A DNA stretch of 32,661 nucleotides. It comes from Clostridiales bacterium. GTDB taxonomy: Bacteria > Bacillota > Clostridia > Oscillospirales > Oscillospiraceae. The notes beneath the pieces were generated by a model. It was not told where the DNA came from. It searched no databases and worked only from the letters and a program-made list of their open reading frames with translations. Below, one piece after another: positions 15,612 through 22,923 of this stretch. Location of the stretch: assembly GCA_018374635.1 (NCBI GenBank), contig JAHAEW010000036.1:1-32661 (forward strand), written 5' to 3'. How positions within the stretch are numbered: position 1 is the stretch's first letter; each line of letters starts with the position of its first letter. The translations under genes were made by a program, and so were the position numbers.

Positions 15612-17453
15612 TTAACACTCGGCGTCGCACACGCCTCCGGGATAGAGCTTGTCCGCGCCGCAGCCGGTGCACTGCTTCCGGCAGTCGGGGGTGATCGCCC
15701 CGCGGTAGGCCTGCTCCCGCTCCCGCCAGAGGAAGCGGCTGCTCACCCCCACCGAGGTGGTGCTCCAGGGCAGAAGCTCGTCCTTGTCCCGGACCCGGTT
15801 GGCATAGAACGCCGGATCGATGCCGCACGCGGCGAAAGCCTCCATCCAGCGGTCGTAGTTGAAGTACTCGTCCCAGGTATCGAATTTTGCGCCCTTGCGC
15901 CACACCGTCTCGAGCAGATCGGCCAGGCGGCGGTCGCCCCGGGCCAGCACCGCCTCCAGCACGCTGGTCTCCGGGTCGTGCCAGTGGTAGGAGATGGAGC
16001 GCCCCCGCATATGATCCCGCAGAAGCCTGACCCGGCGCTCATATTCCTCCCGGCTGATCTGGGCCTCCCACTGGAAGGCCGTATGGGGCTTGGGCACAAA
16101 GAACGCGGTGGAGACCGTGATCTTCACGCCACGGCTCCGGTTGGGCGTGACCTCCCGCCAGGTGTGGTAGACCTTTTCCGCCAGGTCGGCGATGCCAAGC
16201 ACATCCTCATCGGTCTCGGTGGGCAGGCCCAGCATGAAGTAGAGCTTTACGGTGGACCAGCCCCCCGCGAAGGCCGTACGGCAGAAATTGAGGATGTCCT
16301 CCTCCGTGACGTTCTTGTTGATGACGTCCCGCAGGCGCTGGGTGCCCGCCTCGGGCGCGAAGGTCAGTCCGCTCTTGCGCCCGTGCTGGAGCCGCTCCAT
16401 CAGATTCCAGGAGAAATTGTCCGCCCGCAGAGAGGGCAGGGACAGGCTCACCCCGTTGGGATCGCACCACTCCTGAAGTCCGTCGCACAGGTCCAGCAGG
16501 CGGCGGTAATCGCTGGTGGAGAGGGACGAGAGCGTCATCTCCTGATAGCCCGAATTCTTGCAGGACTCGATCCCCTGCTGTACCAGAAGGGCGGGGTCCT
16601 TGGCCCGCACCGGGCGGTAGGCGTATCCCGCCTGGCAGAAGCGGCAACCGCGGATACAGCCCCGGAACACCTCCAGCATGACCCGGTCGTGCACGATCTC
16701 AGTGGAGGGCACGATGGTCTTGGTGGGGAAGTAGGAGCGGTTGAAGTCCTGCACGATCCGTTTGGTCACGGTGGCAGGAGCCCCCTTGGCGGGGGTGATG
16801 GACTTGACTGTGCCGTCCTCGTTGTACTCCACCTCATAGAGGGAGGGGACGTAGAGACCGGGGATCTGGGCGGCGGCGGCCAGCAGCTCCTCCTTGCTCC
16901 AGCACTCCTCCCGGGCCTTCCGGTAGAGCTCGATGAGCTCTACCGTCACATCCTCGCCCTCACCCAGGGAAAAGATGTCGATAAAGGGGGCCAGCGGCTC
17001 GGCGTTGAAGGCGCAGGTGCCCCCGGCGATAACGAGGGGGGCGAACTCGTCCCGGTCGGCGCTGCGCAAGGGCAGTCCGGCCAGGTCCAGCATATTGAGC
17101 ACATTGGTGTAGGCCATCTCATAGCCCAGAGAGAAGCCGATGATGTCAAAGTCCGCGATGGAATCTCCGCTCTCCAGTCCATAGAGGGGAATGCCCTCCC
17201 GGCGCATCTCCTCCTCCATATCCCCCCAGGGGGCGAAGACCCGCTCGCACCAGACGCCCTTCATCTCGTTCATCACGCCGTAGAGGATGCGCACGCCCAG
17301 ATTGGACATGCCGATCTCATAGGTATCCGGGAAGCAGAGGGCCACGCGGGTATCCACCTGGTCCCGGTCTTTGACCACCGCGTTATATTCTCCGCCCGTA
17401 TAGCGCGCAGGCTTCTGCACGCGGGGCAGGATATGCTCCAAAGTACGATTCAT
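15612..17453 (-). CDS. TIGR03960 family B12-binding-type radical SAM protein
   Basis: A large radical SAM enzyme of unknown substrate. The start is set at the ATG at 17453 because MNRTLEHILPRVQKPARYTGGE aligns with how the family begins; a TTG at 17483 keeps the frame open but adds ten atypical residues. The 613-residue protein has an N-terminal B12-binding-like region (about 40-180). The radical SAM core carries CIRGCRFCQAG (C-x3-C-x2-C). A C-terminal cysteine cluster CTGCG...C...C may hold a second metal site. It is co-transcribed with TIGR03936. A role in RNA modification is often guessed for such pairs, but the sequence does not prove it. Confidence 0.93.
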   Translation of the reverse strand: MNRTLEHILPRVQKPARYTGGEYNAVVKDRDQVDTRVALCFPDTYEIGMSNLGVRILYGVMNEMKGVWCERVFAPWGDMEEEMRREGIPLYGLESGDSIADFDIIGFSLGYEMAYTNVLNMLDLAGLPLRSADRDEFAPLVIAGGTCAFNAEPLAPFIDIFSLGEGEDVTVELIELYRKAREECWSKEELLAAAAQIPGLYVPSLYEVEYNEDGTVKSITPAKGAPATVTKRIVQDFNRSYFPTKTIVPSTEIVHDRVMLEVFRGCIRGCRFCQAGYAYRPVRAKDPALLVQQGIESCKNSGYQEMTLSSLSTSDYRRLLDLCDGLQEWCDPNGVSLSLPSLRADNFSWNLMERLQHGRKSGLTFAPEAGTQRLRDVINKNVTEEDILNFCRTAFAGGWSTVKLYFMLGLPTETDEDVLGIADLAEKVYHTWREVTPNRSRGVKITVSTAFFVPKPHTAFQWEAQISREEYERRVRLLRDHMRGRSISYHWHDPETSVLEAVLARGDRRLADLLETVWRKGAKFDTWDEYFNYDRWMEAFAACGIDPAFYANRVRDKDELLPWSTTSVGVSSRFLWREREQAYRGAITPDCRKQCTGCGADKLYPGGVCDAEC

Positions 17454-17511
17454 AGCCGAACTACCGTCGCTTTCTTTTCGCAAAGTTATTTCCTATACAG
17501 AGTAGCTTCTT

Positions 17512-17540
17512 ATTTTACCTTCTTTTTTGCCCTATTGCAA
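17512..17540 (-). promoter_or_regulatory. Promoter for the TIGR03960-TIGR03936 operon
   Basis: Minus strand TTGCAA (17535-17540), 17-bp spacer, TAAAAT (17512-17517). The predicted leader is about 50 nt. Confidence 0.7.
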
Positions 17541-17550
17541 CCCTATTCCC

Positions 17551-17655
17551 TTAAAAAGCGGCAAAAATCGCGGCCGCGCCCGCCAGCAGCACCAGTCCAA
17601 TGGCATTCGCTGCCAAAAAGAAGCACGGAGCACGCTTTCTCTCTTCTTTTTCCAA
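17551..17655 (-). CDS. Possible 34-residue single-span membrane peptide
   Basis: Reading from a TTG at 17655, the frame gives a charged head (EKEERKRAP) and then a clean hydrophobic helix of about 20 residues (ANAIGLVLLAGAAAIFAAF) up to TAA. The head-then-helix pattern and GC3-rich codons look like a real small membrane protein. However, there is no ATG and no good ribosome-binding site, and the frame runs on upstream without a start. It lies just upstream of the radical SAM promoter. Treat as a candidate only. Confidence 0.3.
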   Translation of the reverse strand: MEKEERKRAPCFFLAANAIGLVLLAGAAAIFAAF

Positions 17656-17668
17656 ACACGCACATGCG

Positions 17669-17694
17669 GAAAGCCACCCCGAAGGATGGCTTTC
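17669..17694 (-). terminator. Hairpin with TTCG tetraloop after the small DUF6514-like gene
   Basis: On the minus strand an 11-bp stem with one G-T pair closes on a TTCG tetraloop and ends in CTTTC. The tail is not a clean U run, so it is a likely but not certain terminator for the gene at 17746-17967. Confidence 0.55.
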
Positions 17695-17745
17695 TGTGGA
17701 AGCATAGCTCATGTGTTCTTAGTTTATCGCATCTGCCTGGGATGG

Positions 17746-17967
17746 TCAACCCTCAATCATACCGCCCTTTCGAAAATCCTCCGCCACATCCCCGAGATGA
17801 AGGTAGGACAGCCCCAGCCGATTGCACACCCGCGCCAGGTGTTCGACCGCCTGATATTGGGCGGACAGCCAGTGGATCACCGCCACCCCTTCCCCCGCAA
17901 TCCCATACATCGCCGGGATACAGCTCCTGTCTGTGACCACACGGTAATTTACACAACATTTTCCCAT
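17746..17967 (-). CDS. Small conserved-looking protein, DUF6514-like
   Basis: A 73-residue protein starting at the ATG at 17967, with AGGA six nt upstream; ATGs at 17970 and 17985 are alternatives with worse spacing. It reads YRVV..., YGIAGEG in the middle, and ends with HLARVCNRLGLSYLHLGDVAEDF. This matches my memory of the DUF6514 family of Clostridia, whose C-terminus has a similar C-N-R-x-x-L...H-L-x-D-V-x-E-D-F pattern. Function unknown. It is a stand-alone minus-strand gene with a hairpin downstream. That it is a real protein is likely; the family name is tentative. Confidence 0.6.
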   Translation of the reverse strand: MGKCCVNYRVVTDRSCIPAMYGIAGEGVAVIHWLSAQYQAVEHLARVCNRLGLSYLHLGDVAEDFRKGGMIEG

Positions 17968-17992
17968 CATAAATCCTTTTCCCATTCCTTTC

Positions 17993-18449
17993 TCACGCCC
18001 TGACCTCAGGCCGCTCCCTCCATGTCCACGAACTCCTTCTTCTTGGTCCTGACTCCGGCAGGCGGTATTTTGCGGCGCTCCCCGTGCTCCCGGTCTTTCC
18101 TATGGCTTCAAACTGTGATTTCCCCCTATCCGTTTTCTGTTTCACACGGTATAATATTCTTAAACCAGGATGCCGCCGCACGGGTGTATGGAGATCAACT
18201 ACGGTTGCTGTGGAACTTCCGGCATGTGCTGCCCGATGCAGACAGACGGCGCATACCTCCATCTCTTTAGTTGTAATATTTTACCATTTAAATTCTGCTT
18301 TGTTCTTTTCCTTTATTCAATATGCTGTATTTCCGGTCCAATGTCAATTAGTCATCCAAAATTTGGTTCTAATATATTCTTTTTTTACCACTTCCGGTTA
18401 ATTCCATCGAAACATACCCGCACACAATTGAAATGCGGAGGATCGCATC
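17993..18449. other. Gene-poor interval with suspected decayed coding sequence and AT-rich regulatory DNA
   Basis: I find no convincing intact gene here. On the minus strand, one frame reads VKQKTDRGKSQFEAIGKTG (roughly 18085-18143). The neighbouring frame then reads ERRKIPPAGVRTKKKEF and ends VDMEGAA at a stop near 18010. Together they look like one small gene with a frameshift, but I cannot name it. From about 18270 to 18449 the DNA turns AT-rich, with a palindrome at 18356-18366, and probably holds the promoter of the XRE gene, though no good -35/-10 pair stands out. Confidence 0.4.
18356..18366. promoter_or_regulatory. Palindrome CCAAA-A-TTTGG upstream of the XRE gene
   Basis: An 11-bp perfect palindrome with one central base, about 85 nt before the regulator start codon in AT-rich DNA. 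It could be an autoregulatory operator; short AT-rich palindromes also arise by chance. Confidence 0.3.
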
Positions 18450-19220
18450 ATGTCTATGGTGAGAAAATTAGCCTATTTGAAAAAGCGGGACGCTGTCACC
18501 TCTGAGACCGTAGCCGCCCGCTCCGGCATTCCGATCGGCACCTTGAATAAAATCCTCAACGGCCAGACCAAGAGCCCCTCGCTGCCCGCGCTGCGCGCCC
18601 TGGCGAAGTTCTTCCAGGTCTCCACCCGCTATCTGATGGACGACGCCATTCCCCTGGAGTGCGACACCGGAGTTTACAGCGAGGAGGACGGCTTCCTCTT
18701 CCTGAACCGGGAGGAAGCCGTTCTGTTTCAGCGCTACCGCAGCCTCGCTCCCTGCGACCGCAGAGCGCTGATCTCCGCGCTGGAGCAGTTTGGCCAGGCC
18801 CCCACCCCCTCCGACTCCGTTCTCTCTCAACGTCTGCTCCCCTGTTACCTCCCTGTCTCCAATCCGGGGGGCGGGTCCATCGGCCACCAGTTCCAGACCA
18901 AGCTGGTCCAGGCAGGCGCCCATTCCCTGGCCGCCACGGCCGATTTCGCGCTGCTGCTGTCCGATACCTCCCTGGAGCCCGCCTTCCACCCGGGCCACAT
19001 CCTTCTGCTGCAATACGGCAGGGTCTCCAGCGGACAGCTGGGGCTCTTTTCGGTCCACGGCACCTGCTACATCCGCTACCTGTCCATCCGAAGCGGGGTT
19101 TGCAGACTCATCCCCATCAACAACCGCGCCCGCTCCATCACCCTCTCCTCCCCCAATGATCTGACCCACTGGGGCAGTGTTTTGGGTTCCCTGGACCCAA
19201 AGGGATGGAAATGGTGCTGA
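18450..19220 (+). CDS. XRE-family regulator with degenerate S24 (LexA-like) domain
   Basis: A 256-residue DNA-binding protein. Residues 1-65 are an XRE helix-turn-helix (VAARSGIPIGTLNKILNGQTKSPSL in pieces, then ALAKFFQVSTRYLMDD). The C-terminal part (about 145-240) resembles the S24 peptidase domain of LexA and phage CI-like repressors: DTSLEPAFHPGHILLLQ corresponds to the GDSMEP serine motif and CYIRYL to the V-K-R-L lysine motif. The Ser is present, but the catalytic Lys is replaced by Arg, so self-cleavage is unlikely. GGAGG precedes the ATG by 9 nt. The target genes are not evident. Confidence 0.82.
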   Translation: MSMVRKLAYLKKRDAVTSETVAARSGIPIGTLNKILNGQTKSPSLPALRALAKFFQVSTRYLMDDAIPLECDTGVYSEEDGFLFLNREEAVLFQRYRSLAPCDRRALISALEQFGQAPTPSDSVLSQRLLPCYLPVSNPGGGSIGHQFQTKLVQAGAHSLAATADFALLLSDTSLEPAFHPGHILLLQYGRVSSGQLGLFSVHGTCYIRYLSIRSGVCRLIPINNRARSITLSSPNDLTHWGSVLGSLDPKGWKWC

Positions 19221-19255
19221 TCCCTTCCGGACCGCAGCGCCCCGGCGATCCGGGC

Positions 19256-19284
19256 TTGCGGTTTGCGCTCCATCGTACTATGAT
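19256..19284 (+). promoter_or_regulatory. Promoter for the HD-domain protein gene
   Basis: TTGCGG (19256-19261), 17-bp spacer, TATGAT (19279-19284), about 50 nt before the start codon. Confidence 0.7.
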
Positions 19285-19337
19285 GGAGGGGAACTGCTTC
19301 GGCAGCATGGATCAAACGATACAAAGGAGAGACAACG

Positions 19338-19919
19338 ATGGAACTGACACGAGAGCAGGGCCTGGCCCTGCTGCGCACCTACAACCAGGAGTCCTTCCAC
19401 CTGCGCCACGCCTTTACGGTGGAGGCCGTCATGGACTGGTACGCCCACGCCCTGGGCTATGGGGAGGAGGCCCCCTTCTGGGCTTTGGCCGGCCTGCTGC
19501 ACGACATCGACTTTGAGCGCTGGCCGGAGGAGCACTGTGTAAAGGCCCCCGCGCTGCTGGAGGCGGCGGGCGCCTCTCCCGCCCTCATCCACGCGGTGGT
19601 GTGCCACGGCTGGGGGATGACCGGCGCGCAGGTCAAACCGGAGCACGAGATGGAGCGGGTGCTCTTCGCCTGCGACGAGCTGACCGGACTCATCGGCGCG
19701 GCCGCCCTCATGCGCCCCTCCAAGTCGGTGCAGGATATGGAGCTCTCCAGCCTGAAAAAGAAATTTAAGGATAAGAAATTCGCCGCCGGCTGCTCCCGGG
19801 AGGTGATCCGGCAGGGCGCGGAGCTGCTGGGCTGGGAGCTGGACACCCTGCTGGAACGCACCCTCCAGGCCATGAAGGCCGGAGAGGCCGCCATCGAAGC
19901 CCAATGTGCCGCTCTGTGA
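19338..19919 (+). CDS. HD-domain metal-dependent phosphohydrolase
   Basis: A 193-residue protein of the small HDIG/HD hydrolase type. Metal-binding residues are visible as the His of LRHAFTVEAVM, the HD pair in LLHDIDFERWP, a further His in VVCHGWGM and a late Asp in FACDELTGLI. This order (H...HD...D) is standard for the superfamily. Substrate is unknown; relatives act on nucleotides or small phosphate esters. AAGGAGAG precedes the ATG. The 3' end overlaps the metallo-hydrolase gene by 16 nt, so the two are co-transcribed. Confidence 0.85.
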   Translation: MELTREQGLALLRTYNQESFHLRHAFTVEAVMDWYAHALGYGEEAPFWALAGLLHDIDFERWPEEHCVKAPALLEAAGASPALIHAVVCHGWGMTGAQVKPEHEMERVLFACDELTGLIGAAALMRPSKSVQDMELSSLKKKFKDKKFAAGCSREVIRQGAELLGWELDTLLERTLQAMKAGEAAIEAQCAAL

Positions 19920-20767
19920 CCCCCTCCCAACCGCCGCTGGAGCATCCGCCCTATACGGCCCGGCTCCTGCGCCCGGGTCTGTGGCATATTCAGGACGCCA
20001 CGGCCGGCCATCCGCCGGGGCAGCAGCCGGACGGAAGTTTTCACAGCCCCTCCAGCGTCTATGTGGTGGAGGCCCCCGGCCGGGTCCTGGTCTTTGACCT
20101 GGGCCCTCCCTACCCGGGACGGGCCCTGCGCGCCCTGGTGGACCGGATCGCCGGGGGGCGCGCTGTCCAGGTGGCCATCACCCACAACCACTTCGACCAC
20201 ATCGGCGCTCTGAGCCAGTTCGAGGACTGTCCGCACTACCTTCCCCGCCATGATCCGATCCGTACCGCCGCCACCGGCGTTCTCCTCTCAGGCGGCGAGA
20301 CCATTCCCCTGCCCCCCTACCGCTTTCAGGTCCTGGCCGTTCCGGGGCATACCCGGGGGAGCCTGGCCTTCTACGAGCCGGAGCAGGGCTGGCTCTTCAC
20401 CGGGGACGCCTTCGGCTCCAGCTATGTCTGGCTTCTCTTTCTGCCCGGCGCCGTAGAGGTCTACCGGGATACGCTGCGCCGGACCCTGGCCTTCCTTGGA
20501 GCGCGGGAGGATCTTCTCATCCTGCCCGGGCACCGCTACCAGCAGCAGATCCTTCCCGTCCCGGGGATCGATCCCCGCTCCCCCCGCAATCCCCGGCTGG
20601 GCCTGCCCTATCTCCGGGATATGCTCACGCTGTCCGAACAGATCCTGGCGGGGACCGCCGCCGCCCACCCCTTTCAGGCCTGCGGACGGGAGGACCTGGC
20701 GGCCTACACCTACGGCCGGGCCGAGATCGACGCCCTGCTGCCCGGCCGCCCTCCGGTGGAGCTCTGA
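19904..20767 (+). CDS. Metallo-beta-lactamase-fold hydrolase
   Basis: A 287-residue protein of the MBL superfamily. The metal ligands are all visible: HNHFDH (HxHxDH) near residue 90, His in VPGHTRGSLAF, Asp in FTGDAF and a final His in LPGHRYQQQ. This fits a dinuclear zinc or iron hydrolase such as glyoxalase II-like enzymes. There is no extra domain to point to a substrate. The start at 19904 overlaps the HD gene; the ribosome-binding site is poor, and a GTG at 19916 is an alternative. Overlap suggests a shared task with the HD protein. Confidence 0.88.
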   Translation: MCRSVTPSQPPLEHPPYTARLLRPGLWHIQDATAGHPPGQQPDGSFHSPSSVYVVEAPGRVLVFDLGPPYPGRALRALVDRIAGGRAVQVAITHNHFDHIGALSQFEDCPHYLPRHDPIRTAATGVLLSGGETIPLPPYRFQVLAVPGHTRGSLAFYEPEQGWLFTGDAFGSSYVWLLFLPGAVEVYRDTLRRTLAFLGAREDLLILPGHRYQQQILPVPGIDPRSPRNPRLGLPYLRDMLTLSEQILAGTAAAHPFQACGREDLAAYTYGRAEIDALLPGRPPVEL

Positions 20768-20807
20768 ACTTTTACCAAATTTTAATCTTTCTTTCCCCCT
20801 CCCTCTG

Positions 20808-20836
20808 TTGCTTTTTCCCCAGGGAACGGCTATACT
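20808..20836 (+). promoter_or_regulatory. Promoter for the 595-residue membrane protein
   Basis: TTGCTT (20808-20813), 17-bp spacer, TATACT (20831-20836). It lies in the gap after the MBL-fold gene, where no terminator is visible. Confidence 0.65.
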
Positions 20837-20886
20837 AAGGAATATTCGCACCGGAACTTTTTGGTACAACAAAAGGAGAATGTAAC

Positions 20887-22674
20887 TTGAAGCAGTCATC
20901 AAACGGCAAAAAACGTCGTTCCCCCCGCAGCAAATTGGGAAAAATCCTCTTGAATCTGGCGGTGACCCTGGTGGTGGGCGCAGTCTATTTCTATGTCTCC
21001 CTGCCTGCCCTCAACCCCCAGTCAGGTGATTTTTACAGCTTCATCGGCCTGCTGTGCATTACCTATGTCATCTCGGCCCTCATCACCTCCGGTTTCTCGC
21101 TGGGCGTGGACCAGACCGCCCCGCCCAAGGAGCACCTCAAGGAGTACTTCCGCTTCATCAAGAGCCAGTGTCTTCCCATCGGCGTCCTGTTTCTGGCCCT
21201 GATTGCCGTGGCCCTGGTGGGCCAGATCATCTCCATGCCCATCTTTCGGGCGGGGGACTACCGGGACCTGCTGACCGTCGAGACCGGCAACTTCGCCAAG
21301 GAGATCACCCAGATCTCCTTTGACGAGATCCCCACGTTGGACAAGGACTCGGCCAACTACCTGGGAGACCGCCAGATGGGCACCCTCAGCGACATGGTCA
21401 GCCAGTTTGACTACTCCAACGAGTCCACCCAGATCAACTATCAGGGCCGCCCGGTCCGCGTGGCTCCCATCGCCTACGCCGACCTCATCAAGTGGTTCAC
21501 CAACCGTGCCCAGGGCCTGCCCGCCTATGTGGTGGTGGACATGGTGACCCAGGAGGCCAAGGTGGTGCGCCTGTCCGAGGGGATGAAGTATTCCTTCTCC
21601 GAACCCCTCAACCGCAATGTCATGCGCCATCTGCGCTTCTCCTACCCCACCTATATGTTCGACACCCCCCGCTTTGAGGTCGACGAGGAGGGCACGCCCT
21701 ACTGGATCGCCCCCCGGATCGTCAAGACCATCGGTCTCTTCGGCGGCACGGATACCAAGGGCGCGGTGCTGATGAACGCCATCACCGGCCAGTGCCAGTA
21801 CTATGAGGAGGTTCCCTCCTGGGTGGACAATGTCTACAACCCCAATCTCATCATGGAGCAGTATAACTACCACGGAACGCTGGTCAACGGTTTCATCAAC
21901 TCCATCTTCGGCCAGCGGGATGTGACGGTGGTCACCCAGGGCTACAATTATATCGCCCTCAACGACGATGTGTACATGTACACCGGCGTCACCTCCATCA
22001 ATTCCGACCAGTCCAATCTGGGCTTCCTGCTCTCCAACCTGCGCACCAAGGAGACCAAGTTCTACCAGGCCCCCGGCGCCACGGAGGAGGCGGCCAAGGC
22101 CTCCGCCCAGGGCGTGGTGCAGGACCTGGGCTACACCGCCACCTTCCCCCTGCTCCTCAATATCGCCGATGAGCCCACCTACTTCATCCCCCTCAAGGAC
22201 GCCGCCAATCTGGTCAAGAGCTACGCCATGGTCAACGTGGCCCGGTATGACATCGTAGCCACCGGCAATTCGGTCACGGCCTGTGAGCAGGAATATATCC
22301 AGCTTCTGGCCCAGAAGGGCGTCACCTCGGAGGAGGAACTGCCCCAGACTCAGGTCAGCGGCGTGGTCGCGGAGATCCGCTCGGCGGTCCTGGACGGAAA
22401 CACCTACTATTTCCTCCGTCTGGAGGGCGATGCGACCTTCTACACCGTGTCGGCCGCCCAGAATCCCACCGCCGTGATCCTCAATGTGGGCGATGCGGTC
22501 ACCATCCAGCACGAGATCCGGGAGGGCGCCTCCGACATCCTGAGCGGCTCCTCGGTCACACTGGACCGGCGGGGCGACGGCGCCGCCGTCCCCGTGGTGC
22601 CCTCCGCCGTCCCAACCCTTCCCCAGCCCAGTGAAGCCCCTGCCGCGGAGGAATCCACCCCTCCCGCGGCGTGA
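20887..22674 (+). CDS. Unrecognised large membrane-anchored protein
   Basis: I do not recognise this protein. The start is TTG at 20887 behind AAAGGAG. The 595 residues begin with a basic head (SSNGKKRRSPRSKLGK), then three likely membrane helices (about 18-40, 50-72 and 95-118). A large region of about 450 residues follows that is probably outside the cell. It contains beta-rich, possibly repeated segments such as YVVVDMVTQEAKVVRL and GAVLMNAITGQCQYY, which recall PepSY-like strands (inference). The last 30 residues are a Pro/Ala/Ser/Glu-rich low-complexity tail. It converges with the FHA-RodA/PBP operon and has its own promoter and terminator. Proteins with this layout occur in related gut Clostridia, as far as I recall. 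Confidence 0.85.
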   Translation: MKQSSNGKKRRSPRSKLGKILLNLAVTLVVGAVYFYVSLPALNPQSGDFYSFIGLLCITYVISALITSGFSLGVDQTAPPKEHLKEYFRFIKSQCLPIGVLFLALIAVALVGQIISMPIFRAGDYRDLLTVETGNFAKEITQISFDEIPTLDKDSANYLGDRQMGTLSDMVSQFDYSNESTQINYQGRPVRVAPIAYADLIKWFTNRAQGLPAYVVVDMVTQEAKVVRLSEGMKYSFSEPLNRNVMRHLRFSYPTYMFDTPRFEVDEEGTPYWIAPRIVKTIGLFGGTDTKGAVLMNAITGQCQYYEEVPSWVDNVYNPNLIMEQYNYHGTLVNGFINSIFGQRDVTVVTQGYNYIALNDDVYMYTGVTSINSDQSNLGFLLSNLRTKETKFYQAPGATEEAAKASAQGVVQDLGYTATFPLLLNIADEPTYFIPLKDAANLVKSYAMVNVARYDIVATGNSVTACEQEYIQLLAQKGVTSEEELPQTQVSGVVAEIRSAVLDGNTYYFLRLEGDATFYTVSAAQNPTAVILNVGDAVTIQHEIREGASDILSGSSVTLDRRGDGAAVPVVPSAVPTLPQPSEAPAAEESTPPAA

Positions 22675-22691
22675 TCCCCTTCCCGGCATAT

Positions 22692-22734
22692 CAGCCCCGT
22701 CCGGTTCCGCGGAACCGGACGGGGCTGTGTTTTA
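22692..22734 (+). terminator. Terminator of the membrane protein gene
   Basis: A perfect 36-bp palindrome (22692-22727, centre between 22709 and 22710) followed by TGTTTTA, 18 nt past the stop codon. Confidence 0.85.
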
Positions 22735-22806
22735 TCCGGGCCTGCCGGAATCCCCGGCCGTCCTGCGCAACCGCGCCTTTTTGCAGGCTGCGCATCCCGG
22801 ACCGAA

Positions 22807-22842
22807 AAGCAGCCGGTCCGGAGAAACCTCCGGACCGGCTTA
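22807..22842 (-). terminator. Terminator of the FHA-RodA/PBP operon
   Basis: A 13-bp perfect stem (22811-22823 with 22828-22840) with a 4-nt loop; on the minus strand it leads into GCTTTTC. It lies about 85 nt past the PBP stop. Confidence 0.8.
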
Positions 22843-22923
22843 CCGTCTGTCGCCAGGTTGTGCTTCTGCAGTTTTTACGGCAGGCGCATCGCAGAGCTCC
22901 GCCAGCCACAGACGGCGCAATCT

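Noticed and set aside
14955..17936. 993-codon plus-strand open frame opposite the radical SAM genes
   Set aside because: Antisense shadow of TIGR03960 and TIGR03936, which have clear motifs, promoter and terminator on the minus strand. The translated frame is low-complexity and lacks domains.
18170..18505. Plus-strand Cys-rich small frame (MEINYGCCGTSGMCCPM) as a possible peptide gene
   Set aside because: No ribosome-binding site precedes it, it runs into AT-rich non-coding sequence and into the XRE gene out of frame, and the Cys pattern matches nothing I know.
21022..22689. 555-codon minus-strand open frame opposite the unrecognised membrane protein
   Set aside because: Composition is Gly/His/Val/Asp-rich shadow type. 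The plus strand has a promoter, ribosome-binding site, membrane helices and terminator.
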